Source: Chondrosia reniformis (Eukaryota > Porifera > Demospongiae > Chondrillida > Chondrillidae). Taken from it: a DNA stretch of 64,000 nucleotides. The stretch covers positions 6,139,901 to 6,203,900 of the forward strand of contig OX359196.1 of the NCBI GenBank assembly GCA_947172415.1. The letters run 5' to 3'. The position numbers and the translations under genes were made by a program. The notes below the pieces were generated by a model, which saw only the letters and a program-made list of their open reading frames with translations, was not told where the DNA came from and made no database searches. This document shows, piece by piece, positions 1-10,759 of this stretch (the first letter of the stretch is position 1; the number at the start of each line of letters is the position of its first letter).

Positions 1-3000
1 CACTGACTGTGCGAACAGTAGTTGGCACATTATCCTTCTGTGTTGATTTTGGTGTGTCCATTACTGGGTTGTCACAGGCACTTAATTGAAATGGAGGACT
101 TTGCAGGATTTGTGTTTCATCTTCCTCAAACTGTTCTGGATTAGCTAGCGAAGTCTCTCTGGAGGTCTGTTCTCCCATCTTCTCTCCAAAGTCATCTCCT
201 TCACTGGTCACTTGAGCCTCGGTCTCTCCGTCCTTGAGATCAGGCGAGTCACCTGAAGGAGAATAGGTCAACACTTCTCTGACCATTTGTGTATTTAGAA
301 ATGAAAGCTCTACAGAATGCATGTCACTTTCCTCATTAATGGAGAGGGTAGAGGAACTAGCATAAGTAATTGTTTCACTACTGTTGTTTCCATTGTGCGG
401 AGGATTTTGATTGGACGGCTCTGGTTGCTGGGGTGATCTCAGCTGTGTGAATGCAGCAAAGTGATCAAAATCAATGTCTCCTGCTACATAGTCTTCAGTC
501 TCACAGTCTGTGTGACCATATCTCAGTGAAGGCACTCCCAGTGGACCTGCATCTTTATTGGTTTCTGCAACAACAGCTACATGAATGTCTTCAGTGGCCA
601 GTAAGAGGGCTTCCCCAATCACTTTAGGTGGGGCTTCCCCAATCACTTCAGGTGGGGCTTCCCCAATTATTGAGGGTGGGGCTTCCCTAATCACTGTGGG
701 TGTGGCTTCCCTAATCAGAGTGGGTGGGGCTTCCCTAATCAGGGTGGGTGTGGCTTCCCTAATCAGGGTGGGTGTGGCTTCCCCAATCACTGTGGGTGGG
801 TCTACTCCTGTGGGGTTGTTGTTACAAGGAAAGTCATGGACTGTTTCTAGGGCTATTTCCTCTTGACCCTCTTCCGACATGATAGCCTCTGCTTTCCTCA
901 TCGCTGCTGTTGAAACACTCAAACATTTCCCATTAGCAGTAGAAAACCCACAAAATGGAGCACCATCTGTTGCCATGTCCACTTTACTCTTACAATCCAC
1001 ATCAGCCTCATTACCTGATTGGTCCTCTATCACATATCTGGCTTTCAATAAGGCAGCTTCTGAAACCCTAATGCCCTTACCACTAGCTGTAGAAAATCCT
1101 ACAGGTCCATCTGCTACTGTCTTTGTTGATGTACCTTCCGATTCAATCTTCTCAAACAAAGATTTGGCTTTCTTAATGGCCTCAGTAGAAACAGCCAGGG
1201 GACGTCCACTAGCTGTAGAAAAGCCATGACAGTTGGTAGGTTTTACACTCCCTGGTTCTTCCTTTGAGTCTTCTAAATCTTCTCTTAACAGTTGCTCTGC
1301 CTTCCTTAAGGTGTCTTCAGATATAGTTATTCTCTTACCACTAGCTGTAGAAAATCCTACAGGTCCATCTGCTACTGTCTTTGTTGATGTACCTTCCGAT
1401 TCAATCTTCTCAAACAAAGATTTGGCTTTCTTAATGGCCTCAGTAGAAACAGCCAGGGGACGTCCACTAGCTGTAGAAAAGCCATGACAGTTGGTAGGTT
1501 TTACACTCCCTGGTTCTTCCTTTGAGTCTTCTAAATCTTCTCTTAACAGTTGCTCTGCCTTCCTTAAGGTGTCTTCAGATATAGTTATTCTCTTACCACT
1601 AGCTGTAGAAAATCCTACAGGTCCATCTGCTACTGTCTTTGTTGATGTACCTTCCGATTCAATCTTCTCAAACAAAGATTTGGCTTTCTTAATGGCCTCG
1701 GTAGAAGCAGCCAGGGGACGTCCACTAGCTGTAGAAAATCCTACAGGCCCTCTGCTTTTAGGGAATGAAAAGTCAGTTGCTGAGCCCGATAGAGAAACTG
1801 TTGTCTTTTTAGGTTCTAAGTCTCCAATGGAATTGAAACTGGAGAGAACTTCTTTTGAGATGTCTTTTGGGCTAGTTTGGATCCCAAAGCCCCTAAGGAG
1901 CCTTCTTCTGGCCGCTGCTTCTTCTCTCTGAGATACTTCATTAGCAAGTCGTGGAGCCCTAAATTTAGTCTTCCCTCTACAAGAAGGAAGACTTCTTCTA
2001 GTAATGACTTTATCAGTAAGCAAAGCCCTTTCATGCACCTTTCCTTCACTATCCTTGGTCTCTTGGTTCAATAAGGGGAACTCCCTTTCCAAGATAGAAG
2101 CAGTTGTGGTTTCTTGCACTGATGTTGGGATATTGGATGGTGTCATTTGGTTATTTGGTCTATGTGAAGCATCAAGATCCTTCTTAACTTCCTTCTTTCT
2201 TTTCTTACTTTTAGAAAACCTGCAATGAACAGATTTCTTTCTCTTCCGATTACTAGAGGTCCTTGTGGACATGGCTGCTGAATCTCCTGTCCTGTTGTCC
2301 TGGTTGCCAACATGTAGATCACTATTAACACTAACACAAGTGTGATTCTCCTTAGAAATACCTGGAGTACCTTGATGTTCATGTAAAGATAGGCTTGTAG
2401 CCTCAGTATTGAGCTCCACCGGACCTGTCCCATCCTCAGTATTGAGCTCCACCGGACCTGTCCCATCCTCAGTATTGAGCTCCACTAGACCTGTCCCATC
2501 CTCAGTATTGAGCTCCACTGGACCTGTCCCATCCTCAGTATTGAGGTCCACTGGACCTGTCCCATCCTCAGTATTGAGGCCCACCGGACCTGTCCCATCC
2601 TCAGTATTGAGCTCCACCGGACCTGTCCCATCCTCAGTATTGAGGCCCACTGGACCTGTCCCATCCTCAGTATTGAGGTCCACTGGACCTGTCCCATCCT
2701 CAGTATTGAGCTCCACTGGACCTGTCCCATCCTTATTACTGGGGTGGTATCCTGCTTCCACTTGGTGATCTAATCTCTGTATTTGAAATCTTCTGTGTCC
2801 AAGTGTGGGAAGGGATTTGCTGTGAGTCAAGTCCATTCTACTGGGTGTTTCACAGGCAGCATGAGGCTTGCGTGGCCTTCTTCTGAACCGCATGTTGGCA
2901 GGCAGTCTCCTTACAACATCTCTCTTGTTGAGATGAGGAGTTGATGGATGTTGAGTACTCAGAATGACATTTCTTGCCTTTGCTGATGCAAAACTGGCTC

Positions 3001-5860
3001 TTTTCAGAGTCTCCTTCATCTGTGGTGTCCTTTTCAATAAATGATTATTCTTACTAGAAACAGAATTGTTAAATTTAGGATAGGCAAACTTAATAACCAT
3101 ACTTTGGACACTTTTAGATTTTTTCTTTGGTGGAGAAAAGGAGGTACTAGTACCAGCATTACAAATGTTATTCAGTACATTGGAATGAAATTCTGCTCCC
3201 TTGTGATCATTCTCAAGGGAGTTGCTTCCAGGGAGGAGTGTCATTTCACTTGACAAAGTTGTTAAAGCAACACTAGATGATGGCTGTGGGAACTTCTCAT
3301 GTTCTGTCTCAGTATTTTCACTTAATTCTGGGCACAAGATGGGGGCTGGTAACTTAAAAGGAGGAGTGCCTTCCAGGGGTTGTTGAGGCCCCAAGGGAGT
3401 GCCTTCCAGGGGTTGTTGAGGCCCCAAGGGAGTGCCTTCCAGGGGTTGTTGAGGCCCCAAGAGAACGCCTTCCAGGGGTTGTTGAGGCCCCAAGGGAGTG
3501 CCTTCCAGGGGTTGTTGAGGCCTCAAGGGAGTGCCTTCCAGGGGTTGTTGAGGCCCCAAGAGAACGTCTTCCAGGGGTTGTTGAGGCCCCAAGAGAACGC
3601 CTTCCAGGGGTTGTTGAGGCCTCAAGGGAGTGCCTTCCAGGGGTTGTTGAGGCCCCAAGAGAACGCCTTCCAGGGGCTGTTGAGGACTCTCTTGTTCCAT
3701 AGTGTCCTGAAACAATTCTTGACTACTAGCAATAAAATTTTCAAACATGTCTGCACTGTCATTTCTAGAAGCTGCCCCTTTCTCTGTGGTGTGTACATCC
3801 CCCTTCTCTTTGCTGGTGCTATAACAAGGTACCTGCAAACAGGAGGAGTAGACATATTCATGAACTTAAGCCAGAAGAAATAAGGCAGCAGCATTAATTA
3901 GATTTTTGATCAGATAATTACTGCTGATTAAATTCAATGTACGTATGTATGTACATACAGTAACTTGTATCTGAGTCTCATTTGCCAATCAGTACCAAAC
4001 TGGTAATGAAGGAAAGATACAGGAAACATCAGTTATAATTTGCTATAAGGTTTGTAAGGAAGCTAACAACATAGGTAATTGCTTCATGATGTCTGGCCTG
4101 CTGCAACTGATACTGTGTACAAAACACACTGAGGTGTACCATCTGCTTCCCCAAGGTATAGATACACAGAGCAGGCCTTATAAGGGCTGTATGGTAATCA
4201 TGGTAGACCTATGTATGGCTACAATGCATACTCACAGGCAACGTAATGAGGTAAAATTCAATGAGGTTTTCAATCCCCACTCAAGTGGAATTATGTGTAT
4301 TTACTCCAGGATATTGATTAAACTAGGTCATCCAATATATGTAAATATTTAAAATTCTCTAATAGAAACTATAATTACCTTTATTTAAGGTCTTCTGTTT
4401 TGTTTATGAAGCTTACCTACACTAGTGGCAGGTATTATAACCTGAGAAAGCCATATCTATTAAACCTCACTTTACTGACAGAAACAATAGTTATAGGCCA
4501 ACACTCACTTTTAAAATTAGAGGTAGTTAAAGGCTTAGTTCTGCATATAAGAATCACATGCAATAACAGAGAAAGAGCTGAATCAGCATATTTCCAGATT
4601 CTTCTACAATAATCCATAGGTGCATATAGTTGGTTATTCCCATATACAGTGAGTTCACCTCAAGCTGATCGTGTTGTGAAGTGAATCTGAAGACATCCTC
4701 AACCAGCCTGCTGTGATCCAAGTCAAACATAGCTACAAGCTGCCTCCTTGTAGGTGACCCTCCGAGTGACAGTCTTCGAGGATTTATATCTTCTCCTTCT
4801 GCAGAATCTTCAGTAGCTTTGCTCCGATACAGTTCTGTCAAAACATCATTGTCTACATATTATAGAAACACAATGAATTAGGCCTACATACACACATATA
4901 AGTATGATATATGTGATGATGTTTGAAGATGCCCCCATAATTCACTACACACCATACTGTCAGTCATAAACAGACAAAACAGTTGCCAATGGGCTCAATC
5001 CTCCTTGAGTGGCAAAGGGGATACTCTGGTTACCAGTAGTGGATTTACGTAGGTTCTGGCCACTGTACTCAGGCATGATAGGTGGGGTAAATCCAGAACC
5101 AAATTATTTCTGATCAGCTTTAGATCATAAACTTCTCCATTTTATCATATAACTTGTAAGCTTTAATTCATAAAACATGCCTTATGCAAGATTCCTTGAA
5201 AGCATATAGCATTAGGAGCTAGATAGCAGATCTGATTAATAATGAGAAAGCTAGTTGTGGAAAACCACATTCCTCTCACACAATATCTCACCTAGTAGGG
5301 ATTTCAACATCAGAGATACATCTGTCATGCTAGCTGATGATGCTGTTGCATTTAGAAATCTCTTTTCCGTGGCCTTTACATTCTCCAGTACATGATTGCG
5401 GGGAGGAGAGGGCGTGGCTAGGGACTTGCTCCAGAACACCTCCTCCTCCAGCCCAAGCAGCTCTGTGAGACTGCCACTCGGACCGGCCGGAGTGACGGAC
5501 TGATGAGCACACATCAGAGCTCTGCAACTATACAAGAAAAGATTAGCAATATTATGGGTGAACTAAGAATGGAACAGACTCCTCATACTTACGTGGAGGG
5601 AGTGCTGTGGGCAATAAGGCAGGGGCTGGCGCATTCTAATGAAGGCCCATCTATTCCTTGGGAAGCCTCAGCTACTTGAGCTGCATGCTGAATTGAGCAA
5701 CCGTCACGTGTCCCTTGGTTGATAGCACAGTTAAAGCAGAAGGCAGTTGACTTTGGTGTATCAACTAGAAAAACGTCAATGTTTTGTACAATAGAATGTA
5801 TTGCAGGCATTGGTAACAGTATAAGGAATACTCACATGAAAACCAGCTGTTGGACGCCAT
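1..5860 (-). CDS. BRCA2: BRCA2 homolog, N-terminal half (3' part lies beyond the left edge)
   Basis: Recombination mediator that loads RAD51 through BRC repeats. Exons I can phase: 5836-5860 (start ATG at 5860), 5593-5764, 5292-5527, 4659-4834 and one very large exon from 3832 to at least position 1. I walked all triplets of the large exon on the minus strand over most of its length and found no stop. About 1,480 residues are visible. Key evidence is seven copies of the BRC signature (GFSTASGK/R, then an S-x-E-x-L/I-x-KA core). The N-terminus has a WFS motif near residue 6, where vertebrate BRCA2 has its PALB2-binding W-F. Exon 3 has a WSKSLATP segment like the conserved WTSSLATPP of BRCA2. 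The helical, OB-fold and tower domains must lie to the left. The antisense strand of the repeats is also open, but those frames are shadows. Confidence 0.93.
609..800 (-). repeat. In-frame 24-bp tandem repeat in BRCA2
   Basis: Eight copies of a 24-bp unit encode the octapeptide IGEAPPxV and variants (IREATPTL). The array lies C-terminal of the BRC repeats in the same reading frame. The unit length is a multiple of three, so copy-number change would not break the protein. Confidence 0.85.
870..1750 (-). repeat. BRCA2: BRC repeat array with a 258-bp homogenised unit
   Basis: Seven BRC motifs lie in frame in the large BRCA2 exon. They start near 1744, 1618, 1486, 1360, 1228, 1102 and 948, read leftward. 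The spacing alternates between about 126 and 132 bp. Together these make a 258-bp (86-codon) unit holding two different BRC types (GRPLA-V/A-S and GKRITIS). Two full units are nearly base-identical, and the first BRC type plus its linker recurs as a further partial copy. The last two repeats (GKGIRVS and NGKCLSVS) are diverged. The pattern indicates recent tandem duplication or gene conversion. Confidence 0.9.
2401..2730 (-). repeat. In-frame 33-bp minisatellite A in BRCA2
   Basis: Ten copies of a 33-bp unit encode an 11-residue acidic repeat, NTEDGTGPVEL, with variants at the last two residues (DL, GL). The frame is continuous with the BRC repeats. Copies differ by only one to three bases. 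Confidence 0.88.
3364..3685 (-). repeat. In-frame 33-bp minisatellite B in BRCA2
   Basis: About ten copies of a second 33-bp unit, unrelated to array A, encode the 11-residue repeat GPQQPLEGTPL and variants (the threonine-proline pair is replaced by valine-leucine in some copies). It lies near the start of the large exon. Confidence 0.88.
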
Positions 5861-6037
5861 ACTTAATTGAAAATTACCGCTCATATAACGATGGCGTATT
5901 TTTCCGATCAAAGTAATGATGTAATAATACATATAGAGTTCGGCCATAGAGTATATAAAGACACACTATATAGTGGGAAGAGTCATTCAAAGCAGTAACC
6001 AAAAGTCTACAATTATATACGGCGCCAGTTGACTGCA
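5861..6037. promoter_or_regulatory. Shared BRCA2 / secreted-peptide upstream gap
   Basis: Only 177 bp separate the BRCA2 start codon (minus) from the start codon of the small secreted protein (plus). Both promoters and 5' UTRs must lie here or overlap the genes. No specific factor site is assigned. Confidence 0.5.
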
Positions 6038-6368
6038 ATGCGTATTATCTTTCTAGTTGTCTTTTTACCGGCTGTACTGGTGTACGGGCAGAATGTCATT
6101 GACATTAGCACGGAGGACGTAGAAGGCGTACCACCAGATCAGGAATGCGGCTTTCAGAGGTTTTTACGCGAAACTGAAAAGAGACTACCAGATTATGGGT
6201 TAGAGATAGAGGATATAAAAATTACTGGTCACGTTACATTGCTTTGGTTCTTCCTTCATGTGCAGCCCGAATGTCTGCAGTAAGAAGGCAGTGTACCTCG
6301 AGTCTAGAACAGAATGCGTCTTCCGAAGAGTATGCAGGAGGCAGAATTTTCATTTCTACTGCTGGTAA
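6038..6368 (+). CDS. Small secreted cysteine-containing peptide (unknown family)
   Basis: Two-exon model: 6038-6198 and 6266-6368, stop TAA at 6366. It encodes 87 residues. The start is the ATG at 6038, followed by a clear signal peptide (residues 1-18, MRIIFLVVFLPAVLVYG). An acidic segment follows, then a basic C-terminal part with cysteines in VCSKK, TECVF, RVCRR and a terminal FYCW; one further cysteine sits in exon 1 (ECGF). The 67-bp intron has GT-AG ends and a pyrimidine tract and joins the frames exactly. Without splicing the frame stops at 6283 and loses most cysteines. I do not recognise the family. A secreted disulfide-containing peptide or small ligand is possible; function is unknown. 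Confidence 0.55.
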
Positions 6369-8058
6369 GAATTTATCTTTATAATTATGGATACTAATTC
6401 TGCATACATTATTACATGACATGGACATTAATACCTAGACTAATCAGATTGGTGGGTTGCAGAGCATGTCCATTTTCCGTGAAATACTACTATACTATAT
6501 GAAGTATTGAAGTATTGAGGCATGTATACTATAAATGTGTATATGGTCTATCCTAATTATGTGGTACATGTACGTAGGTATGTACCAATTTATGAATAAT
6601 GAAAATTGGGTCATCTGTTTACTATCATAATTTAAGAAAATAATGCTTAATATATTAAAAACACACTTAATACTGTATATCATTTATTTGTGAACCCCTT
6701 TTATACACTTGTAACTGTACTCATAATGTACGTTCTAGTGTGTGTATGCGTTATAGGATTACAAATAGGCAACTATATGCACTCTAATAATAATATTGAT
6801 TGATTGATTGATTGATATACCATATACCCGTTTCCTGCATTTCACCTGTCAACCGTTAAATGTGGATATAGAGAGGCAGAAAAATCTTTCTAATTTAAGT
6901 GGCTCTTTACAAAGTGTTAAAATAATCTACGCCTACTGATTAACGAGTGTGCAGACAAATTATACTGTGTACAGACATATACTTGCTTGATACATATGTG
7001 TAATAAATACATACATAATATAGATTTTGTTTGCTAGTGAGTCAGTTTTAAAGATGATCCATCTAATACACACACACACTTCACCTTGATAATCTACACC
7101 CATGAAAAATCTAAGATACCATTTTCCTACATGCTATATGCCTATTCTGTAAAAGAGCCTATAGGGGAACTAAACCTGAAGAGAGCTTTGGATGAGGATA
7201 CAGGAGTCTTTTCTTCCTTCTTTTCCCTTCTTTCCTCTTCTTCTCCACTAGGTCAGACAGCCGTTTCTGGGAATTCCACCCTTCATCAGTGATCCTGCGA
7301 ATCTTTGTCTTTTTCTTTATCTTGATCTTCTGTGAATCCTTGGCCATGTATGTATATACAGTTATATCACTGACAATTTTAACTGTAACAATAACCAGAT
7401 TTTACCAGACAGTGGTTGATAGTGAGGGCTTATAAAGCAGGTTGGTATTGTCATCTGATAGGCCAGTAGTAGATGAGCTCTAATAACCTCATTATTCAAA
7501 TGTCAGCCACAATCCCCTGCCCATAACTCTACCTCCTCATATTGTGTTACACTTTGGTGTTTGTTGTCAATATACAGTTATAATCTAATATATCACAATT
7601 ATGTAATTCCTACAACATACTTATAGCAATTAAATATAATTACATAGTTCACTTATAGTGCCTAGTCAAGTAAGAATAGTTGTTCCTGTTTAAACTTAGG
7701 AGGTATACAGAATACATATTGTTGTGGAACAGATATTTGTCATCAGAGGCAGCTCATGTTTACAGAGTTATTTTAGGGATGCGTATATATAATATACTAT
7801 ACACACATATGGCCTTGACAATCAAAATACCATGCTTAAGCCTATAGTAAGTAATGTACACCCTCAAATACTAGACAATATACAGTACTCTAACATATAT
7901 GATAGGTAAGGCCCAGATCCTTGCTTATATATCAGCTCTAGGGTTGATGAGGTTTTTAGCTGTATAAATATATTAAAATATATGTAAATTCTGTCATGTA
8001 CATGTTCATTACCTCATATACAGTACCACTCTCTGAATGTGCATGTACGTACATAGGT
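6369..8058. other. Intergenic region, mostly featureless
   Basis: AT-rich sequence with a short attg microsatellite near 6796-6815 and scattered TA repeats. Apart from the weak minus-strand reading frame at 7159-7347 nothing coding is supported. Confidence 0.5.
7159..7347 (-). CDS. Candidate small lysine-rich ORF
   Basis: A 62-codon frame starts with ATG at 7347 and is very rich in lysine and arginine (KIKIKKKTKIRR, KKRKEGKRRKKR). It could be a short basic nuclear or ribosome-associated protein, or a first exon with a donor near 7180. The composition also follows from an A/G-rich tract, so chance is possible. Family not recognised. Confidence 0.25.
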   Translation of the reverse strand: MAKDSQKIKIKKKTKIRRITDEGWNSQKRLSDLVEKKRKEGKRRKKRLLYPHPKLSSGLVPL

Positions 8059-8091
8059 ATGCCTGCAGAGGAACAAAACGTTGTATCACCC

Positions 8092-9674
8092 ATGAGAATT
8101 CTTATACCTTTCAACCTTCTTGCTGTACTGGCTTTGCTAGTGCTGCAGATGCTGGTATATCCAACAGATCTGTTGATCTACTAAAGACCGAGGGATGTCC
8201 TATCGGTAATTTTTCTCCTGACAGTTCCCCATTTTACCCCTTCTCATAACATGTAATTGTTTTATTGTAGAGAAAACTGCTGTTAGCAAGGCGACATGTG
8301 TGATCCAAGGACCTGTCCAAGGAAACATCACTGTGACACAAGTTGTATGTTAATCTGCACATTCAATATTCCCTGTTTACTATTATTAACCCTCACATAT
8401 AGATGCCTTTGTCGGACGTCCAAATCACTGGAATTTTGGAAGGTCTAACTCCTGGCAAGCACGGATTTCATGTTCATGAATATGGTAGCTTTTTAGGAGG
8501 TAAGTATGCATGTATATATCTAGTATAGATTTGTTTTGTCTGCATTCATAATATCATATGTATATGTGTGTATATATCCATATATATCATATGTATGTGT
8601 GTGTATATATCCATATAATAATATATCATATGTATATGTGTATATATACGTATCCATATATATCATATGTATATGTGTATATATACGTATCCATATATAT
8701 CATATGTATATGTGTGTATATATCCATATCTGTTTGACACATTAATTACGTGTTTGTACATCTACAGGTTGTGGTGCAGCTGGAGGTCACTATAACCCAT
8801 TTGACATGTCACATGGTGCACCAACTGATAGTATTAGGTGAGAGTTGACCAGTAATATAAGTGCTTCCATTATACTGCTTGCTCACTGTATTCAACTTAC
8901 ACACACATAGCTATGTTCATGCCTTGGCGTATTGTAAAGTAGTTATACATAAAAATTATTATTTCTTAGTATAAACCTGCAATGTGATTACCATATTTGT
9001 CTTTGTGTACATATATTACAGACACGTGGGAGATCTTGGAAATATTGTTGCAGATAGCTCTGGAGTTGCCATTATTAACATATCAGATAATCAAGTCAAA
9101 TTGAATGGGCCAACTTCAGTTATAGGAAGATCCTTTGTGGTAAGTATACTTATTTAAACAAGCGAACCACATTTTATCAAATATCCTTGAAATTTCACTC
9201 CTTCAATGATGTTCTTACTTAACAATGGCCAAAATCTAATAGTGTACATGTAGTGTATACGTACTAACCCTATTATAGAGATATTCCTTTACCTCTCTAA
9301 TCAGGACACTCCTGTGGCAGGGACACCTCCCTAATCAGTAGGGAAGCCTACTGACTAAACTACCATCATCACAGGAGTGTCCTGATTAGAGGAATATCCT
9401 CTTCACAGGAGTGTTCTGTAAATTAAATCAGTCTGTAATACATAATACTAGATACTCATGTTATCTAATTTAATTATTTAATTATGAACATAATGATGTA
9501 CATCTGTAGTATCCATGCATACAATGACTTTTATGTTCTTACTATGACCTACTATGTCTGCAGGTTCATGCTGATACTGATGACCTTGGTCAAGGGGGTG
9601 TTCCTGCTAGCTTGACCACAGGGAATGCTGGGGCTAGAGTCGGCTGCTGTACCATTGCTATTGCCAGAGCCTAA
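8092..9674 (+). CDS. Cu/Zn superoxide dismutase, probably secreted
   Basis: Converts superoxide to peroxide and oxygen. Securely phased exons: 8271-8341, 8403-8499, 8768-8837, 9022-9139, 9564-9674 (stop TAA). All metal and catalytic residues are visible: HVHEYG (two copper His), GGHYNPF (bridging His), [13 protein letters not shown] (zinc His and Asp), [13 protein letters not shown] (last copper His). Both Cys of the conserved disulfide (GCGAAGG and RVGCC) and the active-site Arg (NAGARVG) are present. The 5' end is less sure. A hydrophobic leader from ATG 8092 (MRILIPF, then [10 protein letters not shown]) joins in frame to TEGCPI only if 8155-8186 is removed as a 32-nt intron, giving exons 8092-8154 and 8187-8205 and a 182-residue protein. 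The leader favours an extracellular (SOD3-like) enzyme. Confidence 0.88.
8549..8735. repeat. TA/TG-rich tandem repeat in SOD intron
   Basis: About five imperfect copies of a 35-40 bp unit built from catatgtatatgtgt and atatatcc lie between exons 8403-8499 and 8768-8837 of the SOD gene. Confidence 0.7.
9295..9391. repeat. Foldback (inverted repeat) element in SOD intron
   Basis: A perfect 22-bp inverted repeat: 9295-9316 pairs with 9370-9391. A further imperfect arm (gatattcct / aggaatatc) extends it outward on both sides, giving a roughly 120-bp hairpin in the last SOD intron. It resembles a small non-autonomous foldback transposon remnant, but no target-site duplication was confirmed. Confidence 0.6.
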
Positions 9675-9869
9675 CTTACTTAAGCTCATGGTGTGTCAGT
9701 TAGCTCTTGGTAGTTATAAACATTTAGAATTATAATTTGCTAACACTTTCCCAGTTTTTGTATAAACATATATCATATATATTAATCATGATATAAACTT
9801 GTCTGTGTGTACCAAAAGTTTACATTTAAGTAATCTATCCTCATAAGTTGTCACTAAGAAAACTTCCTA

Positions 9870-9875
9870 AATAAA
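9870..9875 (+). terminator. Possible polyadenylation signal of SOD
   Basis: AATAAA about 195 bp after the SOD stop codon. It is the first canonical hexamer I noticed downstream. Confidence 0.35.
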
Positions 9876-10195
9876 CTGTTTAAAGTAGTAAAAGTGGCAA
9901 TTACAAGCTACATTAAAACATGATGTTATAGAAATAGCTATAGAGGTGATCTATCAAGGAGATGGATAGTAGACAAGACGGTGATCATTTACAAGGCTAC
10001 TCATACATAAGTGATATAGTGAAATTTACTAATTAGCCATGGATGAACGGATACATGCCTGCATCCATGGGGAAGATAAATGTGTAGTGTATACAGATGG
10101 TGGTTGCATTGACTCACATGCATTGTATAAACAAAAGATATATCACCTGCAATTTATATTCACTGTACATGTATATTATATATGCGTCTACGTAT

Positions 10196-10320
10196 ATTTC
10201 TTTTTCGTTCTTTTTTCTTTTTTTCTTTTACTTCTCCTTTTATCCTTTTTCGTTTCTTCCTTTTTCCTTTTTTTCTTCTTCGGTTTCTTGCTTCTTTTTC
10301 TTTTTTTCCTTACATAATTT
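10196..10320. repeat. Pyrimidine-rich low-complexity tract
   Basis: About 125 bp of almost pure C/T on the plus strand. The open frames it gives (Phe/Leu-rich) are compositional artefacts. Confidence 0.75.
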
Positions 10321-10547
10321 CACTTTCTTGTATGAGTGACATGCACATGTCCCTACACCACATATATACATATATCGCTTCTATGTGGTTAGCCTTCCTT
10401 TCTCTCATTTCTATAAATTTTTAATCACTGTGGTAGCACTGCCATCCTTAATTCTTGAATCATTTTTGAATATTTTTAATATAAAATCATCATTCTTAAT
10501 ACAATGATAATGCTGTCCAGAAAATAGTCAAGCCCATTGAAAACCAT

Positions 10548-10707
10548 GAAATAACTTTTGCACTTACAAAAATGAAAAAGTTATGGTAAATGTACAAGTT
10601 CTATAGTAAAATAATCAAAATATTCAAGAAATAATTTTTGCACTTACAAAAATGAAAAAGTTATGGTAAATGTACAAGGTCTATAGTAAATAACCAAAAA
10701 TATTCAA
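10548..10707. repeat. Direct 80-bp tandem duplication
   Basis: Two adjacent copies of an 80-bp AT-rich segment beginning gaaataa, both containing gcacttacaaaaatgaaaaa. They differ at only a few bases. Confidence 0.7.
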
Positions 10708-10759
10708 GAGTTTACTAGTCCAGTATTACAGCAACATGTTCTTCTGATCTGTCCATAAT

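Noticed and set aside
2401..3685. Regular 33-bp repeats as a CRISPR-like array
   Set aside because: Units are contiguous with no spacers and are coding in frame in a eukaryotic gene.
585..3883. Plus-strand repetitive ORFs (SSTGPVPSSVL and LRPQGSAFQG types)
   Set aside because: They are antisense to the BRCA2 exon. Only the minus frame is open across the whole 3.8 kb and carries BRC motifs.
8536..8745. Tyr/Ile/Cys-rich ORF
   Set aside because: Product of TA/TG repeats in a SOD intron.
10039..10424. Phe/Leu-rich ORFs that look like membrane proteins
   Set aside because: They arise from a pyrimidine tract; three frames give similar peptides.
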